Below the pieces are notes generated by a model. It was given only the letters and a program-made list of their open reading frames with translations. It had not been told where the DNA came from and made no database searches. From Streptomyces sp. NBC_01465 (GTDB lineage Bacteria; Actinomycetota; Actinomycetes; Streptomycetales; Streptomycetaceae), in contig NZ_CP109467.1 in assembly GCF_036227325.1 (NCBI RefSeq), positions 2,294,001 through 2,358,000 on the forward strand: a DNA stretch of 64,000 bases. Direction: 5' to 3'. Numbering within the stretch: position 1 is the stretch's first letter; each line of letters starts with the position of its first letter. A program made the position numbers and the translations under genes. Below, piece by piece: positions 18,460 to 28,869 of this stretch.

Positions 18460-19623
18460 TTGCGTATTACGGGAATCACCACCCACGTCGTCGGGACGCC
18501 CTGGCGCAACCTGACATATGTCCAGGTCCACACCGACGAGGGCATCACCGGCGTCGGCGAGACCCGGATGCTCGGGCGGACCGACGCGCTGCTCGGCTAT
18601 CTGCACGAGGCGACCGCGAATCACATCGCGGGGTCCGATCCGTTCGCGATCGAGGACCTGGTGCGGAAGATGAAGTACGGCGACTACGGGCGCGCCGGCG
18701 AGATCGTCATGTCCGGGATCGCGGTCATCGAGATGGCGTGCTGGGACATCAAGGGCAAGGCGCTGGGCGTGCCGGTGTGGCAGCTGCTCGGCGGCAAGGT
18801 GACCGACAAGGTCAAGGCGTACGCGAATGGCTGGTACACCACCGAGCGGACGCCGGAGGCGTACCACAAGGCGGCGCGCGCGGTCATGGAGCGGGGCTAC
18901 CGGGCCCTGAAGATCGACCCGTTCGGGACCGGGCACTTCGAGCTCGACCAGGCGCAGACCAACTACTCGGTCTCGCTGATCGAGGCGGTGCGCGATGCGA
19001 TCGGGCCCGACGCGGAGCTGATGCTGGAGATGCACGGGCGGTTCTCGCCTTCGACGGCGGTGCGGCTCGCGCGGGACCTGGCGCCCTTCAAGCCGGCGTG
19101 GCTGGAGGAGCCGGTGCCGCCGGAGAACCTGAAGGCGCTGGAGAAGGTGGCGGGGAAGGTGGAGATCCCGGTCGCGACCGGGGAGCGGATCCACGACCGG
19201 ATCGAGTTCAGGGAGCTCTTCGAGTCGCAGGCCGCGGACATCATCCAGCCGGACGTCGGGCACATCGGCGGAATCTGGGAGACGCGGAAGCTGGCAGCGA
19301 CGGCGGAGACGCACTACGTGCTGGTGGCGCCGCACAACGTGGGCGGGTCGGTGCTGACGGCTGCGTCGCTGCAAGTCGGGTTCTCGACGCCGAACTTCAA
19401 GATCCTGGAGCACTTCAACGACTTCGCGGACGCGGAGATCAAGAAGGTCGTGAAGGGGGCGCCGAAGGTGGTCGACGGCTACTTCGAGATCTCGGACGCG
19501 CCGGGGCTCGGGGTGGAGCTGGATGTGGATGCTGCGGCGGAATTCCCGCAGCAGCAGGCCCGGTTCGACCTGTGGGCCGAGGGCTGGGAGAAGAGGGCGC
19601 CGAAGGGTGGGGGCCAGGGATGA
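18460..19623 (+). CDS. Enolase-superfamily (mandelate racemase-like) sugar acid dehydratase
   Basis: A 387-residue enolase-superfamily protein. The capping domain opens MRITGITTHVV; the barrel has KIDPFG (catalytic Lys region), the metal-ligand segments LMLEMHGRF, WLEEP and TGERIH, and a C-terminal histidine region APHNVGG. The pattern points to acid-sugar dehydration (galactonate-, arabinonate- or fuconate-type) rather than muconate cycloisomerisation. The start is an uncommon TTG, chosen because it gives the conserved family N-terminus; the ribosome binding site is weak. First gene of an operon with dehydrogenase, barrel-like protein, ABC importer and mutarotase; ATGA overlap with the next gene. 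Exact substrate is inferred only from the pentose/galactose context. Confidence 0.85.
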   Translation: MRITGITTHVVGTPWRNLTYVQVHTDEGITGVGETRMLGRTDALLGYLHEATANHIAGSDPFAIEDLVRKMKYGDYGRAGEIVMSGIAVIEMACWDIKGKALGVPVWQLLGGKVTDKVKAYANGWYTTERTPEAYHKAARAVMERGYRALKIDPFGTGHFELDQAQTNYSVSLIEAVRDAIGPDAELMLEMHGRFSPSTAVRLARDLAPFKPAWLEEPVPPENLKALEKVAGKVEIPVATGERIHDRIEFRELFESQAADIIQPDVGHIGGIWETRKLAATAETHYVLVAPHNVGGSVLTAASLQVGFSTPNFKILEHFNDFADAEIKKVVKGAPKVVDGYFEISDAPGLGVELDVDAAAEFPQQQARFDLWAEGWEKRAPKGGGQG

Positions 19624-20648
19624 GCGGGGCCGGCAGCTCCACCGCCCACCACATCGTCCTCGACGCCCCCGGCGCCCACCGCCTCGTCCCCCACGAGGTC
19701 GCCGAACCCGGGCCCGGCGAGGCCCGTGTCCGCGTGCACGCCTCCGGGATCTGTGGCAGTGACCGGGAGCTCTGGCAGGGCAACCGGCCGCCGGAGTACG
19801 TCCGTTACCCCGTCACCCCCGGCCACGAGTGGTCCGGCACCGTCGAGGCCGTCGGACCCGGCGCGCCCGCCGCCCTCGTCGGGCGCAAGGTCGTCGGCGA
19901 GGGGTTCCGCAACTGTCAGGTGTGCGACCGGTGCCATGCCGGGGACACCACCCTCTGCACCGCGGGGTACGAGGAGACCGGGTTCACCCAGCCCGGCGCC
20001 ATGGCGCCCACCCTCACCCTGCCCGCCCGCCTCCTCCACCCCCTCGACGACGCCGCCGACCTCAACGCCGCCGCCCTCCTGGAGCCCGCCGCCTGCATCG
20101 CCGCCGCCGCGCTGAAGGCCAATGCCCGGCCCGGTGAGCGCGTCGCCGTCGTCGGGACCGGGACGCTCGGGATGTTCGCCGTGCAGTTCCTCGCGGCCGG
20201 CTCCCCCGGCGAGCTCCTCGCCGTCGGCAGCAGCACCGACCGCGAGGCGCTCGCGCACGCCTTCGGCGCGACCTCCTTCCGGACCCGGCACGACCTCCCC
20301 GCCGCCGACTACGACGTCGTCATCGAGACCGCGGGCTCCGCATCCGCCGCCACCACGGCCGCAGCCCTCCTCCGCCGCGGCGGCCGGCTCGTCCTCACCG
20401 GGATTCCGGCCGCGGGCGCGCAGGGGCTCGATCCGACCGATCTGGTCGTACGGCAGCTGGAGGTGCAGACCGTGTTCGGCGCACCCCCGGCCGCCTGGGC
20501 GCACACCGTACGGGTCTTCGGCGCAGGTCTCCTCGACCCCGTACCCCTCATCACCCATGAGCTCGCGCTCAGCGAATTCCCGCACGCCATCGACCTGGTG
20601 GGCAGCGGCGACCCGAAGGTCGGCAAGGTCCTGCTGCACCCGGAGTAG
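19620..20648 (+). CDS. Zinc-dependent medium-chain dehydrogenase (sugar/polyol or threonine dehydrogenase-like)
   Basis: A 342-residue MDR protein. The catalytic zinc site is indicated by [10 protein letters not shown] and GHEWSG, the structural zinc lobe by four cysteines in [16 protein letters not shown], and the coenzyme site by [18 protein letters not shown]. It probably oxidises a sugar, sugar acid or alcohol intermediate. The ATG overlaps the dehydratase stop by four bases. Within this operon it could supply the oxidation step before dehydration, but its direction and substrate are not evident. Confidence 0.88.
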   Translation: MSGAGSSTAHHIVLDAPGAHRLVPHEVAEPGPGEARVRVHASGICGSDRELWQGNRPPEYVRYPVTPGHEWSGTVEAVGPGAPAALVGRKVVGEGFRNCQVCDRCHAGDTTLCTAGYEETGFTQPGAMAPTLTLPARLLHPLDDAADLNAAALLEPAACIAAAALKANARPGERVAVVGTGTLGMFAVQFLAAGSPGELLAVGSSTDREALAHAFGATSFRTRHDLPAADYDVVIETAGSASAATTAAALLRRGGRLVLTGIPAAGAQGLDPTDLVVRQLEVQTVFGAPPAAWAHTVRVFGAGLLDPVPLITHELALSEFPHAIDLVGSGDPKVGKVLLHPE

Positions 20649-20677
20649 CAGCTCCGTGCCCTGATATCCGAACTGCG

Positions 20678-20692
20678 TACGAAATTTCGAAC
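20678..20692. promoter_or_regulatory. Operator-like palindrome inside the sugar operon
   Basis: TACGAAATTTCGAAC, with a perfect ten-base core CGAAATTTCG, lies in the 57-base gap before the gene at 20706. It is the same motif as those at 18262-18439 and 43313-43440. Its presence implies a second, co-regulated promoter driving the barrel-like protein and the ABC importer. Confidence 0.65.
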
Positions 20693-20705
20693 ACCGAGGA
20701 GTCAC

Positions 20706-21680
20706 GTGACCACCCCCTCAGGAGCCCGCCGACCCGGCGAACAGGCCCTCGCCGCGCTCGGCCTCGCCGCGCCTGCCCACAACCCCGCCGACTCCTCCCC
20801 GCACGCCTTCCCCGACGGCGGCACCTGGCGTACCGAGATCCCCTCCGTCGAGGGCCCGGAGGCGCTCGCCGTCGTACTGAAGGAGTCCTCCAGACTCGAC
20901 GTGCCCATCCACCGCATCAGCCAGGGCAGCGGCGTCTGGATGCTGACCGACGCCGAGATCACCGAGATGGTCGAGGCCTGCGCCGAGCGCGACATCGAGC
21001 TCTGCCTCTTCACCGGGCCGCGCGGCACCTGGGACATCGGCGGCTCCACGCGTACGGACTCGGGCGGCGCCGGGCTGCGCGCCCGCGGCCACGACGCGCT
21101 CGCCGGGTGCGTCGAAGACGCCCTGCGCGCAACGGAGTTGGGCGTCAAGTGTCTGCTGGTCGCCGACGAGGGCGTGCTCTGGTCGCTGCACCAGCTCCGT
21201 ACGGCCGGCGTGCTGCCCGCCGACACCACCTTCAAGGTGTCGGCGCTGATCGGACCGGTCAACCCGGCCTCGTACGCCGTCTACGAGCAGCTCGGCGCGG
21301 ACTCCATCAACATCCCCTCCGACCTCACGCTCGCCCACTTCACCGAGATCCGCCGGGTCTCCGCCACCCCCATGGACCTCTACATCGAGGCCCCCGACGA
21401 CCTCGGCGGCTACGTCCGGATGTACGAGGCCGCCGAGCTGATCCGGCGCGGCGCCCCGATCTACCTCAAGTTCGGGCTCTCCAAGTCCCCCGGGATCTAC
21501 CCCTACGGCGCCCAGCTCCGCGACCACACCCTCAACACCGCCCGCGAACGCGTCAGGCGCGGCCGGCTCGCCCTCGACCTCCTCGCACGACACGGCGCGG
21601 ACGGCGGCATGTCCCCGCTCGGCTCCCGCCTCCCCGGCACCCTCACCCGTTTCTCCGTACCCACCCCCGCAGAGGACTGA
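20706..21680 (+). CDS. Uncharacterised TIM-barrel-like protein of a sugar operon
   Basis: A 324-residue cytosolic protein I do not recognise with confidence. Alternating hydrophobic strands ([62 protein letters not shown]) followed by helices look like a TIM barrel, and there is faint resemblance to U32 peptidase-type proteins. Conserved-looking charged residues occur at strand ends. GAGGAG precedes the GTG start, and an operator-like palindrome lies just upstream. Its stop overlaps the start of the sugar-binding protein. An aldolase, lyase or isomerase role for a sugar or sugar acid would fit the context but is unproven. Confidence 0.75.
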   Translation: MTTPSGARRPGEQALAALGLAAPAHNPADSSPHAFPDGGTWRTEIPSVEGPEALAVVLKESSRLDVPIHRISQGSGVWMLTDAEITEMVEACAERDIELCLFTGPRGTWDIGGSTRTDSGGAGLRARGHDALAGCVEDALRATELGVKCLLVADEGVLWSLHQLRTAGVLPADTTFKVSALIGPVNPASYAVYEQLGADSINIPSDLTLAHFTEIRRVSATPMDLYIEAPDDLGGYVRMYEAAELIRRGAPIYLKFGLSKSPGIYPYGAQLRDHTLNTARERVRRGRLALDLLARHGADGGMSPLGSRLPGTLTRFSVPTPAED

Positions 21681-22792
21681 TGACCATGCGCACGCGCAGA
21701 GCAGCACTCACCCTGATCGCCGGATCCCTCACCCTCGCCCTCGCCGCCTGCGGCCAGAGCAGTTCCGGCGGATCGAAGGAGACCAAGTCGGCAGGCAAGG
21801 GATCCACGATCGGGATCGCCATGCCGACCAAGTCCTCCGAGCGGTGGATCGCCGACGGCAACAACATGGTCAAGCAGTTCCAGGCGATGGGCTACAAGAC
21901 CAACCTCCAGTACGGCGAGAACAGCGTCGACCAGCAGGTCAACCAGATCGAGAACATGATCACCAAGGGCGTCAACGTCCTGGTCATCGCGGCGATCGAC
22001 GGCAAGGCGCTCACCGACGTCCTGCAGCAGGCCGCCGACCAGCACATCAAGGTGATCGCCTACGACCGCCTGATCCTCGGCACCAAGAACGTCGACTACT
22101 ACGCCTCGTTCGACAACGAGAAGGTCGGCGTCCTCCAGGCCTCGTACCTGGTCGACAAGCTCGGCCTCAAGTCCGGTGCCAAGAAGGGCCCGTTCAACAT
22201 CGAGCTCTTCGCCGGCTCCCCCGACGACAACAACACGCGCTACTTCTTCGACGGCGCCATGAAGACGCTCAAGCCGTACATCGACAAGAAGCAGCTGGTC
22301 ATCAAGAGCGGCCAGAAGGACCTCAACCAGGTCACCACCCAGGGCTGGGACGGCGGCACCGCCCAGAAGCGCATGGACAACCTGCTGACCAAGGCGTACT
22401 CCGCCGCCAATGTCGACGCGGTCCTCTCCCCGTACGACGGGATATCGATCGGCATCCTCTCCTCCCTGAAGTCCGACGGTTACGGGTCCGCCTCCAAGCC
22501 GCTGCCGGTCATCTCCGGGCAGGACGCGGAAGTCGCCTCGGTGAAGTCGATCATCGCGGGCGAGCAGACGATGACCGTCTACAAGGACACCCGCGCGCTC
22601 GCCAAGGTCACCGTGCAGATGGCGGACGCGATGCTCACGGGCAAGACGCCGGAGACCAACGACACCAAGTCGTACAACAACGGCGTCAAGATCGTCCCCT
22701 CGTACCTGCTCGACCCGGTCGCCGTCGACAAGACCAACTACCAGAAGGAACTGGTCGACTCGGGCTACCTCAAGGCGAGTGACCTGAAGTGA
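21680..22792 (+). CDS. Sugar-binding lipoprotein of ABC importer, ChvE-like
   Basis: A 370-residue periplasmic-binding-type lipoprotein with lipobox LAAC (Cys24). It closely follows the ChvE sequence pattern of Agrobacterium: [54 protein letters not shown] and [12 protein letters not shown]. ChvE binds aldoses such as D-galactose, L-arabinose, D-glucose and D-xylose, so this protein should capture monosaccharides for the importer encoded next. The ATG overlaps the preceding stop by one base; an ATG two codons later is possible. The next gene overlaps its stop (GTGA). Confidence 0.92.
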   Translation: MTMRTRRAALTLIAGSLTLALAACGQSSSGGSKETKSAGKGSTIGIAMPTKSSERWIADGNNMVKQFQAMGYKTNLQYGENSVDQQVNQIENMITKGVNVLVIAAIDGKALTDVLQQAADQHIKVIAYDRLILGTKNVDYYASFDNEKVGVLQASYLVDKLGLKSGAKKGPFNIELFAGSPDDNNTRYFFDGAMKTLKPYIDKKQLVIKSGQKDLNQVTTQGWDGGTAQKRMDNLLTKAYSAANVDAVLSPYDGISIGILSSLKSDGYGSASKPLPVISGQDAEVASVKSIIAGEQTMTVYKDTRALAKVTVQMADAMLTGKTPETNDTKSYNNGVKIVPSYLLDPVAVDKTNYQKELVDSGYLKASDLK

Positions 22793-24333
22793 CCGGAGCC
22801 CCCGTCCTGGAGATGCGCTCGATCGTCAAGACCTTCCCCGGGGTCAAGGCGCTCTCCGATGTGACACTGACCGTCGCCGCCGGGGAGGTCCACGCGATCT
22901 GCGGGGAGAACGGCGCGGGCAAGTCGACCCTGATGAAGGTTCTCAGCGGGGTTCATCCGCACGGGAGTTACGACGGCGAGATCCGTTTCCAGGGCGAGGG
23001 CTGCTCGTTCAAGGACATCCGGGCCAGCGAGGCGCGCGGGATCGTCATCATCCATCAGGAGCTGGCGCTCGTCCCGTACCTCTCGATCGCCGAGAACATC
23101 TTCCTCGGCAACGAGCACGCGACCCGGGGCGTCATCAGCTGGAACGAGACGCTCAAGCACGCCTCCAGGCTGCTGAAGCGGGTCGGACTGAAGGAGCACC
23201 CGCAGACCCGGGTGGCGGACATCGGGGTCGGCAAGCAGCAGCTCGTGGAGATCGCCAAGGCGCTCTCCAAGGAGGTCAAGCTCCTCATCCTCGACGAGCC
23301 GACGGCTGCCCTGAACGACGAGGACAGTGCCCAACTCCTCCGGCTCATCCTGGAGTTGAAGGAGCATGGCATCACCTCGATCATCATCTCCCACAAGCTC
23401 AACGAGATATCGGCGGTCGCCGACTCCGTCACGGTCCTGCGCGACGGCAGGACCATCGAGACCCTCGATGTGCGCTCGGAGGAGACGACCGAGGACCGGA
23501 TCATCAGCTCCATGGTGGGCCGCGACCTCGACCACCGCTTCCCCGACCGGACGCCGTACGACGGGACCGCGGACACCCATCCGGCGCTCGAAGTCCGCGA
23601 CTGGACCGTCCACCACCCCATCGACCAGCAGCGCAAGGTCGTCGACGACGTCTCGGTGCATGTGCGCCGCGGCGAGATCGTCGGCATCGCGGGGCTGATG
23701 GGGGCGGGCCGCACCGAGCTCGCGATGAGCGTCTTCGGGCGGAGCTACGGCCGCAACATCAGCGGCAAGGTCTTCAAGGACGGCAAGGAGATCCGGACCA
23801 AGACCGTCCCCGAGGCGGTCCGCCACGGCATCGCGTACGTCACCGAGGACCGCAAGCAGTACGGCCTCAACCTCATCGACACCATCAGCCGCAACATCAC
23901 CCTGAGCGCCCTGCCCAAGGTGACCAAGCGCGGGGTGGTCGACGAGCACGAGGAGACCCGGGTCGCCGAGTCGTTCCGCAAGACCATGAACATCAAGACC
24001 CCGACCGTCTTCGAGCAGGTCGGGCGGCTCTCCGGCGGCAACCAGCAGAAGGTCGTCCTCTCCAAGTGGATCTTCGCGGGTCCCGACGTCCTGATCCTGG
24101 ACGAACCGACCCGCGGCATCGACGTCGGCGCCAAGTACGAGATCTACACCGTCATCGACCAACTGGCAGCCGAAGGCAAAGCCGTCGTCTTCATCTCCTC
24201 CGAACTCCCCGAACTGCTCGGCATGTGCGACCGCATCTACACGATGGCGGCCGGCCGGCTCACCGGTGAGATCTCCAGGGCCGAAGCGACACAAGAAGTT
24301 CTGATGCGCCACATGACCATGGACAAGAGGTAG
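22789..24333 (+). CDS. Sugar ABC importer ATPase with two cassettes (GguA/MmsA/XylG type)
   Basis: A 514-residue protein with two fused nucleotide-binding domains. The first has Walker [10 protein letters not shown] (near residue 40) and Walker [12 protein letters not shown]. The second has a degenerate Walker A (GLMGAGRTE), signature LSGGNQQK and Walker [13 protein letters not shown]. One active and one degenerate cassette is normal for this carbohydrate uptake family. It energises import through the permease at 24339. GTG start overlaps the binding-protein stop by four bases. Confidence 0.94.
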   Translation: MTGAPVLEMRSIVKTFPGVKALSDVTLTVAAGEVHAICGENGAGKSTLMKVLSGVHPHGSYDGEIRFQGEGCSFKDIRASEARGIVIIHQELALVPYLSIAENIFLGNEHATRGVISWNETLKHASRLLKRVGLKEHPQTRVADIGVGKQQLVEIAKALSKEVKLLILDEPTAALNDEDSAQLLRLILELKEHGITSIIISHKLNEISAVADSVTVLRDGRTIETLDVRSEETTEDRIISSMVGRDLDHRFPDRTPYDGTADTHPALEVRDWTVHHPIDQQRKVVDDVSVHVRRGEIVGIAGLMGAGRTELAMSVFGRSYGRNISGKVFKDGKEIRTKTVPEAVRHGIAYVTEDRKQYGLNLIDTISRNITLSALPKVTKRGVVDEHEETRVAESFRKTMNIKTPTVFEQVGRLSGGNQQKVVLSKWIFAGPDVLILDEPTRGIDVGAKYEIYTVIDQLAAEGKAVVFISSELPELLGMCDRIYTMAAGRLTGEISRAEATQEVLMRHMTMDKR

Positions 24334-24338
24334 CCGAC

Positions 24339-25574
24339 ATGGGCCCCGTTCCCACCGACATCAAGAAGAGCGCTCCGCCGGCGCCCCGCTCCACCGGCCC
24401 CACCGCCGGGGCCCTGCTCCTGGAATCGGCGCGCCGCAATATGCGCCAGTACGGCATGCTGATCGCGCTCGGCCTGATCGTCGTCCTGTTCCAGATATGG
24501 ACCGACGGCGTTCTGCTCAAGCCGAACAACGTCACCAACCTGGTCCTCCAGAACAGCTACATCCTGGTCCTGGCCATCGGCATGATGATCGTCATCATCG
24601 CGGGCCACATCGACCTCTCGGTCGGTTCGCTGGCGGCCTTCGTGTCGGCCGCGTGCGCGGTGATGATGGTCGAACACCATGTGTCATGGCCGGTCGCCCT
24701 GGTCATCGGGCTGCTGATCGGCGCGGTGGCGGGCGCCTGGCAGGGCTTCTGGATCGCGTACGTGGGAATTCCATCCTTCATCGTGACCCTCGCCGGAATG
24801 CTGATCTTCCGCGGTGCCACGCAGATCATGCTCGGCTCGCGTTCGCTCGGCCCCTTCCCCGAGGGCTTCCAGAAGATCTCCACCGGTTACCTGCCCTCGG
24901 TCGGCCCGAACACCAACTACCACAACCTGACCGTGCTGATGGGTCTCGTCCTGATCGCGGTGGTCGTGGTCCAGGAGCTCCGTTCGCGCCGCCGCGAGCA
25001 GGAGTACGAGCTCGACGTCCTGCCGAAGGGGATCTTCATCACCAAGCTGGTGGCGATGATCGCGGCGGTCCTCGCCTTCACGATGACCCTCGCCAGCTAC
25101 CGGGGCGTCCCCGTGGTGCTGCTCATCCTGGCCGCCCTGCTCATCGGACTCGGCTTCGTGATGCGCAACGCGATCGTCGGACGCCACGTCTACGCGCTCG
25201 GCGGCAACCAGGCCGCGGCCAAGCTCTCGGGCGTCAAGGACAAGCGCGTCACCTTCCTGGTCTTCGTGAACATGGGCGTCCTCGCGGCCCTGGCGGGCAT
25301 CGTCTTCGCCGCCCGCCTCAACGCGGGCACCCCCAATGCCGGTGTGAACTTCGAACTCGAGGCCATCGCCGCCTCGTTCATCGGCGGCGCGTCGATGAGC
25401 GGCGGCGTCGGCACGGTCTTCGGCGCGATCATCGGCGGTCTGGTCCTGGGCGTGCTCAACAACGGCATGTCCCTGGTGGGCATCGGCACCGACTACCAGC
25501 AGGTCATCAAGGGGCTCGTGCTCCTGGCCGCGGTCGGCTTCGACGTCTACAACAAGCGCAAGGTCGGTTCGTAA
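24339..25574 (+). CDS. Sugar ABC importer permease (GguB/MmsB type)
   Basis: A 411-residue integral membrane protein with about ten hydrophobic segments. Family motifs include AGHIDLSVGS in the third segment region and ALGGNQAAAKLSGV in the cytoplasmic loop contacting the ATPase. It is the only permease gene in the operon, so it should form a homodimer, as in the ChvE-GguAB and XylFGH systems. It starts five bases after the ATPase gene. Confidence 0.94.
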   Translation: MGPVPTDIKKSAPPAPRSTGPTAGALLLESARRNMRQYGMLIALGLIVVLFQIWTDGVLLKPNNVTNLVLQNSYILVLAIGMMIVIIAGHIDLSVGSLAAFVSAACAVMMVEHHVSWPVALVIGLLIGAVAGAWQGFWIAYVGIPSFIVTLAGMLIFRGATQIMLGSRSLGPFPEGFQKISTGYLPSVGPNTNYHNLTVLMGLVLIAVVVVQELRSRRREQEYELDVLPKGIFITKLVAMIAAVLAFTMTLASYRGVPVVLLILAALLIGLGFVMRNAIVGRHVYALGGNQAAAKLSGVKDKRVTFLVFVNMGVLAALAGIVFAARLNAGTPNAGVNFELEAIAASFIGGASMSGGVGTVFGAIIGGLVLGVLNNGMSLVGIGTDYQQVIKGLVLLAAVGFDVYNKRKVGS

Positions 25575-25600
25575 TGCAACTGCCTCCCGAGGAGCCGCAC

Positions 25601-26764
25601 ATGAGCACGAGCAGACGCACAGTACTGGCAGCGACGGCGGCGGCAGGCCTGGCCGCGACGACGCTGGGCACGGCGACACAGGCGCAGGCTTCGTCGCGCC
25701 CGTCGCACACCCCGTCCAAGGAGTACTTCGGCACCCTGGACGACGGCACGAAGGTGTACGTCTGGACGGTCGCGAACGGAGGCACCCGCCTCCAGGTCCT
25801 TTCGTACGGCGGAATCATCCACCGCCTGGAGACGGCGGACCGCCACGGCAGGCGGGCCAACGTCGCGCTCGGCTTCGACAACCTCGCCGACTACGTCGCC
25901 AAGTCCCCTTACTTCGGTGGGCTGATCGGCCGCTACGGCAACCGCATCGCGGGCGGGAAGTTCACGCTGGACGGCACGACGTACCAGCTCCCCCTGAACG
26001 ACACCACGACCTCCCTCCACGGCGGCACCAAGGGCTTCGACAAGGTCCCGTGGAACGTCGCCCCGTACACCAAGGGCTCCGAAACCGGCCTGGTCCTGAC
26101 CCGGACGTCGCCCGACGGCGAGATGGGCTACCCCGGCAACCTCAAGGTGAAGGTCACCTACGCCCTCACCGCGCGCGGCGAATGGCGCATCGACTACGAG
26201 GCGACGACCGACAAGGCCACGGTCGTCAACCTCACCAACCACACCTACTACAACCTCTCCGGCGAGGGCACGGGCTCGATCTACGACCACACCCTCGAAC
26301 TGGCCGCCTCGCGCTACACCCCGGTGAACTCGGCCCTGATCCCCACCGGCGAACTGGCGAAGGTCGCGGGCACCCCCTTCGACTTCCGCCGCACGAAGGT
26401 GATCGGCGCGGACATCCGCAAGGCGAACCAGCAGCTCCTGTACGGCAAGGGGATCGACCACAACTGGGCGCTGGACAAGGGGATCACACAGACCCCCGAG
26501 TACGCCCTGACGTTGTCCGACCCCGCGTCGGGCCGCGTGATGAAGATCCACACGACAGAGCCGGGCCTGCAGTTCTACTCGGGCAACTTCCTGGACGGCA
26601 CGCTGGTCGGCACCTCGGGCCACATCTACCGCCAGGGCGACGCGCTCTGCCTGGAGACCCAGCACTTCCCGGACTCCCCGAACCAGAGCAACTTCCCGTC
26701 AACGGTGCTGCGTCCCGGCCAGACGTACCGCACGACAACGCTCCACACCTTCTCGACCCGCTAG
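25601..26764 (+). CDS. Secreted aldose 1-epimerase (mutarotase) with Tat signal
   Basis: A 387-residue GalM-family mutarotase carrying a Tat signal peptide (TSRRTVLAATAAAGLAATTLG). The catalytic domain shows RYGNRIAGG, LHGGTKGFDKV, VVNLTNHTYYNLSG and LETQHFPDSPNQSN. The ATG at 25601 is preferred over the one at 25574 because GAGGAG (25589-25594) sits six bases upstream and the signal begins there. As last gene of the importer operon it probably converts sugar anomers to the form bound by the lipoprotein. A strong terminator follows. Confidence 0.9.
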   Translation: MSTSRRTVLAATAAAGLAATTLGTATQAQASSRPSHTPSKEYFGTLDDGTKVYVWTVANGGTRLQVLSYGGIIHRLETADRHGRRANVALGFDNLADYVAKSPYFGGLIGRYGNRIAGGKFTLDGTTYQLPLNDTTTSLHGGTKGFDKVPWNVAPYTKGSETGLVLTRTSPDGEMGYPGNLKVKVTYALTARGEWRIDYEATTDKATVVNLTNHTYYNLSGEGTGSIYDHTLELAASRYTPVNSALIPTGELAKVAGTPFDFRRTKVIGADIRKANQQLLYGKGIDHNWALDKGITQTPEYALTLSDPASGRVMKIHTTEPGLQFYSGNFLDGTLVGTSGHIYRQGDALCLETQHFPDSPNQSNFPSTVLRPGQTYRTTTLHTFSTR

Positions 26765-26773
26765 CCCCCGACC

Positions 26774-26816
26774 GCTGTGCGCCTCCGCGGGTTCTGACCC
26801 CGCGGGGGCGCACAGC
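26774..26816. terminator. Bidirectional terminator hairpin
   Basis: Arms beginning GCTGTGCGCC and ending GGCGCACAGC enclose a second stem CCGCGGG/CCCGCGG around a short loop. It sits between the convergent mutarotase and amine oxidase genes and can stop transcription from both sides. Confidence 0.8.
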
Positions 26817-26840
26817 CGCGCCCGGCCTCAGACCGCGGCC

Positions 26841-28766
26841 TCAGATCCCGGCGTGGACCTCCAGCGCGGTGCGCACCGCCGACTCCAGCGCGCCCTCGAT
26901 CCAGGCGGGCTTGACCGACGTATGACAGCCCGCGAAGTGCAGCGGCCCCTCGGCCGTCACCGTGTGCGGCAGGAGCTCGGTGTGCTGGCCGGGCATCAGC
27001 ACGGACGCCTCGCCGTACGCGTACGGATCACGCATCCACGACTGCGTGCGCCCAACTCCCGTGTAGAACACCTCGATCCGCTGCCCGTAGACCTCCTGCA
27101 CTCCGCCCAGCGCCCGCGGATACCGCTCCTCGTCGTCGAAGCAGTCCCACTTCAGCGCGTCGTCGGCCCAGCTGTACGAGGCGAGCACCACCCCGCCCGG
27201 GCTCCCCTCCACCGGATACGACGGCTGGAACATGAACCGGTTCGGATTGTCGGTGACCGACCCGCCCCCGACCACGTGCGCGGCCTCGGGCTGATCCTTC
27301 GCCACGGCCCGGCTGGCCGCGTAGTGCACCCGCTGCGCATCGCTGATGTGCCCCTTGGGCACGGAGGGATGCGCCCCCAGCAGCGACCCGTCGGCCGGGA
27401 CCTTCCCGCGCCGGTAGTCCTCGTACAGCCCGGGCCGGACCGCCTCCAGCGCCGCTTCCCATCCCTTCTCGTCCAACTCCCACCAGCGTTCGCTGAATTC
27501 GAGCAGCACCTTGGTCGCCGCGTCGTAGTGCATCTCGGTGATGGCACGCCGCTTGCCGTACGAGAGCGGGGGCTCGACCGGGATGTGGCGCAGCCCGGAG
27601 AACGGCACGGTGACGATGGCGGCCTCGCCGGTGAAGGTCTCCCGGACGACCTTGCCGTCCTTCCCCTCCGAGACGGTGTCGACGGTGACGGAGGGCTTCA
27701 CGGGGTCGTAACTGATCCGCGTGACCCGCCGGTCGAGCCGCACCACATCCTTCACCTGCGCGTAGAGCGCGTCGGCCAGCGTGGCGGTGCCGCCGGGGAG
27801 TTCGTAGAAGGTGGTGTCGGGGCTGATCAGATACGCGTCGATGAAGGCGTGGATGAACCCCAGATGCATCCGCGACGTGACGTTCTCCAGCGTCCCGACC
27901 AGATCGATCGTGGCGGCGTCGAGCTTGGCGGCCTCGGTCAGATACTGGTACATCGACCAGTGCCCGTACCGCTGCACGACGTTCGCCCACCCTTCCAGCA
28001 GTTCGCCGCCCTTCTTCCCCTCGATCTCGGTGTACGCGAGGGCGAGCGCATTGCGCAGGATCGTGCCGGACGGCACGGTCTCGTACTGCTCGGGAACGCC
28101 GAAGGACCGGTTGACGACGCGCGGATCCTTCGCGTAGTCGGCCCGCCGGACGCGGATCCCGTTCACGTACAGCCAGGTCCGGAATGCGGGCTTGTCGTGC
28201 GCGTCGACATCCACGAGCCGGAACTTCCGCCGCTTGAGCCCGAAGCTGTCGATGAGCCCGGAGACCAGCGGGTGGCTCCCGGGAATCCGCATCGCCCCGG
28301 CCTCTGCGTACTGTTTCGGATCGGCGAAGGGGGCCGACGCATGCTCGTGCCCGCCGGACCGGAAGGTCTTGATCCGCCCACCCACGCGGTTCCCGTTGGC
28401 CTCGATGACGGTGACGTCGTGCCCGGCCTGCTTGAGCAGATGCGCGGCGACCATTCCGGATGGCCCGGCACCCACGACGAGGACCTTCCTCGGAGCCTTG
28501 CCGTTCTCCGGCAGCCCCTCCTTCAGCAGGACTTCGGCGTACCGCTCCCCCAACGGCTGCCCGTCCTTGTCCAGGACGAGGATCGCGCGGGCGACGGCGA
28601 GAGCGGCATCGCGTTCGGTGGGTGCGGCGGCCGGGACGGCGACCGCCGCGGGTGCGGCGCCGATCCCCCCGGCGAGTACCGCGGCACCGGCGCCGGCCCC
28701 CGCGAGAAGGGTCCGACGGGTGGGACGGCCGGCTGCTGTGCCGTGCTGATCAGACTGTGTGCTCAT
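26841..28766 (-). CDS. Secreted flavin amine/L-amino acid oxidase
   Basis: A 641-residue flavoenzyme with a Tat signal ([17 protein letters not shown]). The FAD dinucleotide motif is [18 protein letters not shown] (near residue 95), followed by VGGRIKTFR and the C-terminal flavin-contact region [20 protein letters not shown]. It belongs to the monoamine oxidase/L-amino acid oxidase family and would release ammonia and hydrogen peroxide from amino acids or amines outside the cell. ATG at 28766 is preferred to a GTG three codons upstream; ribosome binding is weak for both. It lies 103 bases downstream of the methyltransferase gene. Confidence 0.88.
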   Translation of the reverse strand: MSTQSDQHGTAAGRPTRRTLLAGAGAGAAVLAGGIGAAPAAVAVPAAAPTERDAALAVARAILVLDKDGQPLGERYAEVLLKEGLPENGKAPRKVLVVGAGPSGMVAAHLLKQAGHDVTVIEANGNRVGGRIKTFRSGGHEHASAPFADPKQYAEAGAMRIPGSHPLVSGLIDSFGLKRRKFRLVDVDAHDKPAFRTWLYVNGIRVRRADYAKDPRVVNRSFGVPEQYETVPSGTILRNALALAYTEIEGKKGGELLEGWANVVQRYGHWSMYQYLTEAAKLDAATIDLVGTLENVTSRMHLGFIHAFIDAYLISPDTTFYELPGGTATLADALYAQVKDVVRLDRRVTRISYDPVKPSVTVDTVSEGKDGKVVRETFTGEAAIVTVPFSGLRHIPVEPPLSYGKRRAITEMHYDAATKVLLEFSERWWELDEKGWEAALEAVRPGLYEDYRRGKVPADGSLLGAHPSVPKGHISDAQRVHYAASRAVAKDQPEAAHVVGGGSVTDNPNRFMFQPSYPVEGSPGGVVLASYSWADDALKWDCFDDEERYPRALGGVQEVYGQRIEVFYTGVGRTQSWMRDPYAYGEASVLMPGQHTELLPHTVTAEGPLHFAGCHTSVKPAWIEGALESAVRTALEVHAGI

Positions 28767-28869
28767 GGGGCTCACACTGCGGGTGCATCCCGCGATCCCG
28801 GCGAACGCGGGTGGTGGCGCGCACGAGATTCACCCGCGCCGGTCATACGGTCTCGCAGTGCCCCGACGG

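Noticed and set aside
22789..24333. Degenerate Walker A in the second cassette of the sugar importer ATPase as an anomaly
   Set aside because: This is normal for the fused two-cassette MmsA/XylG family.
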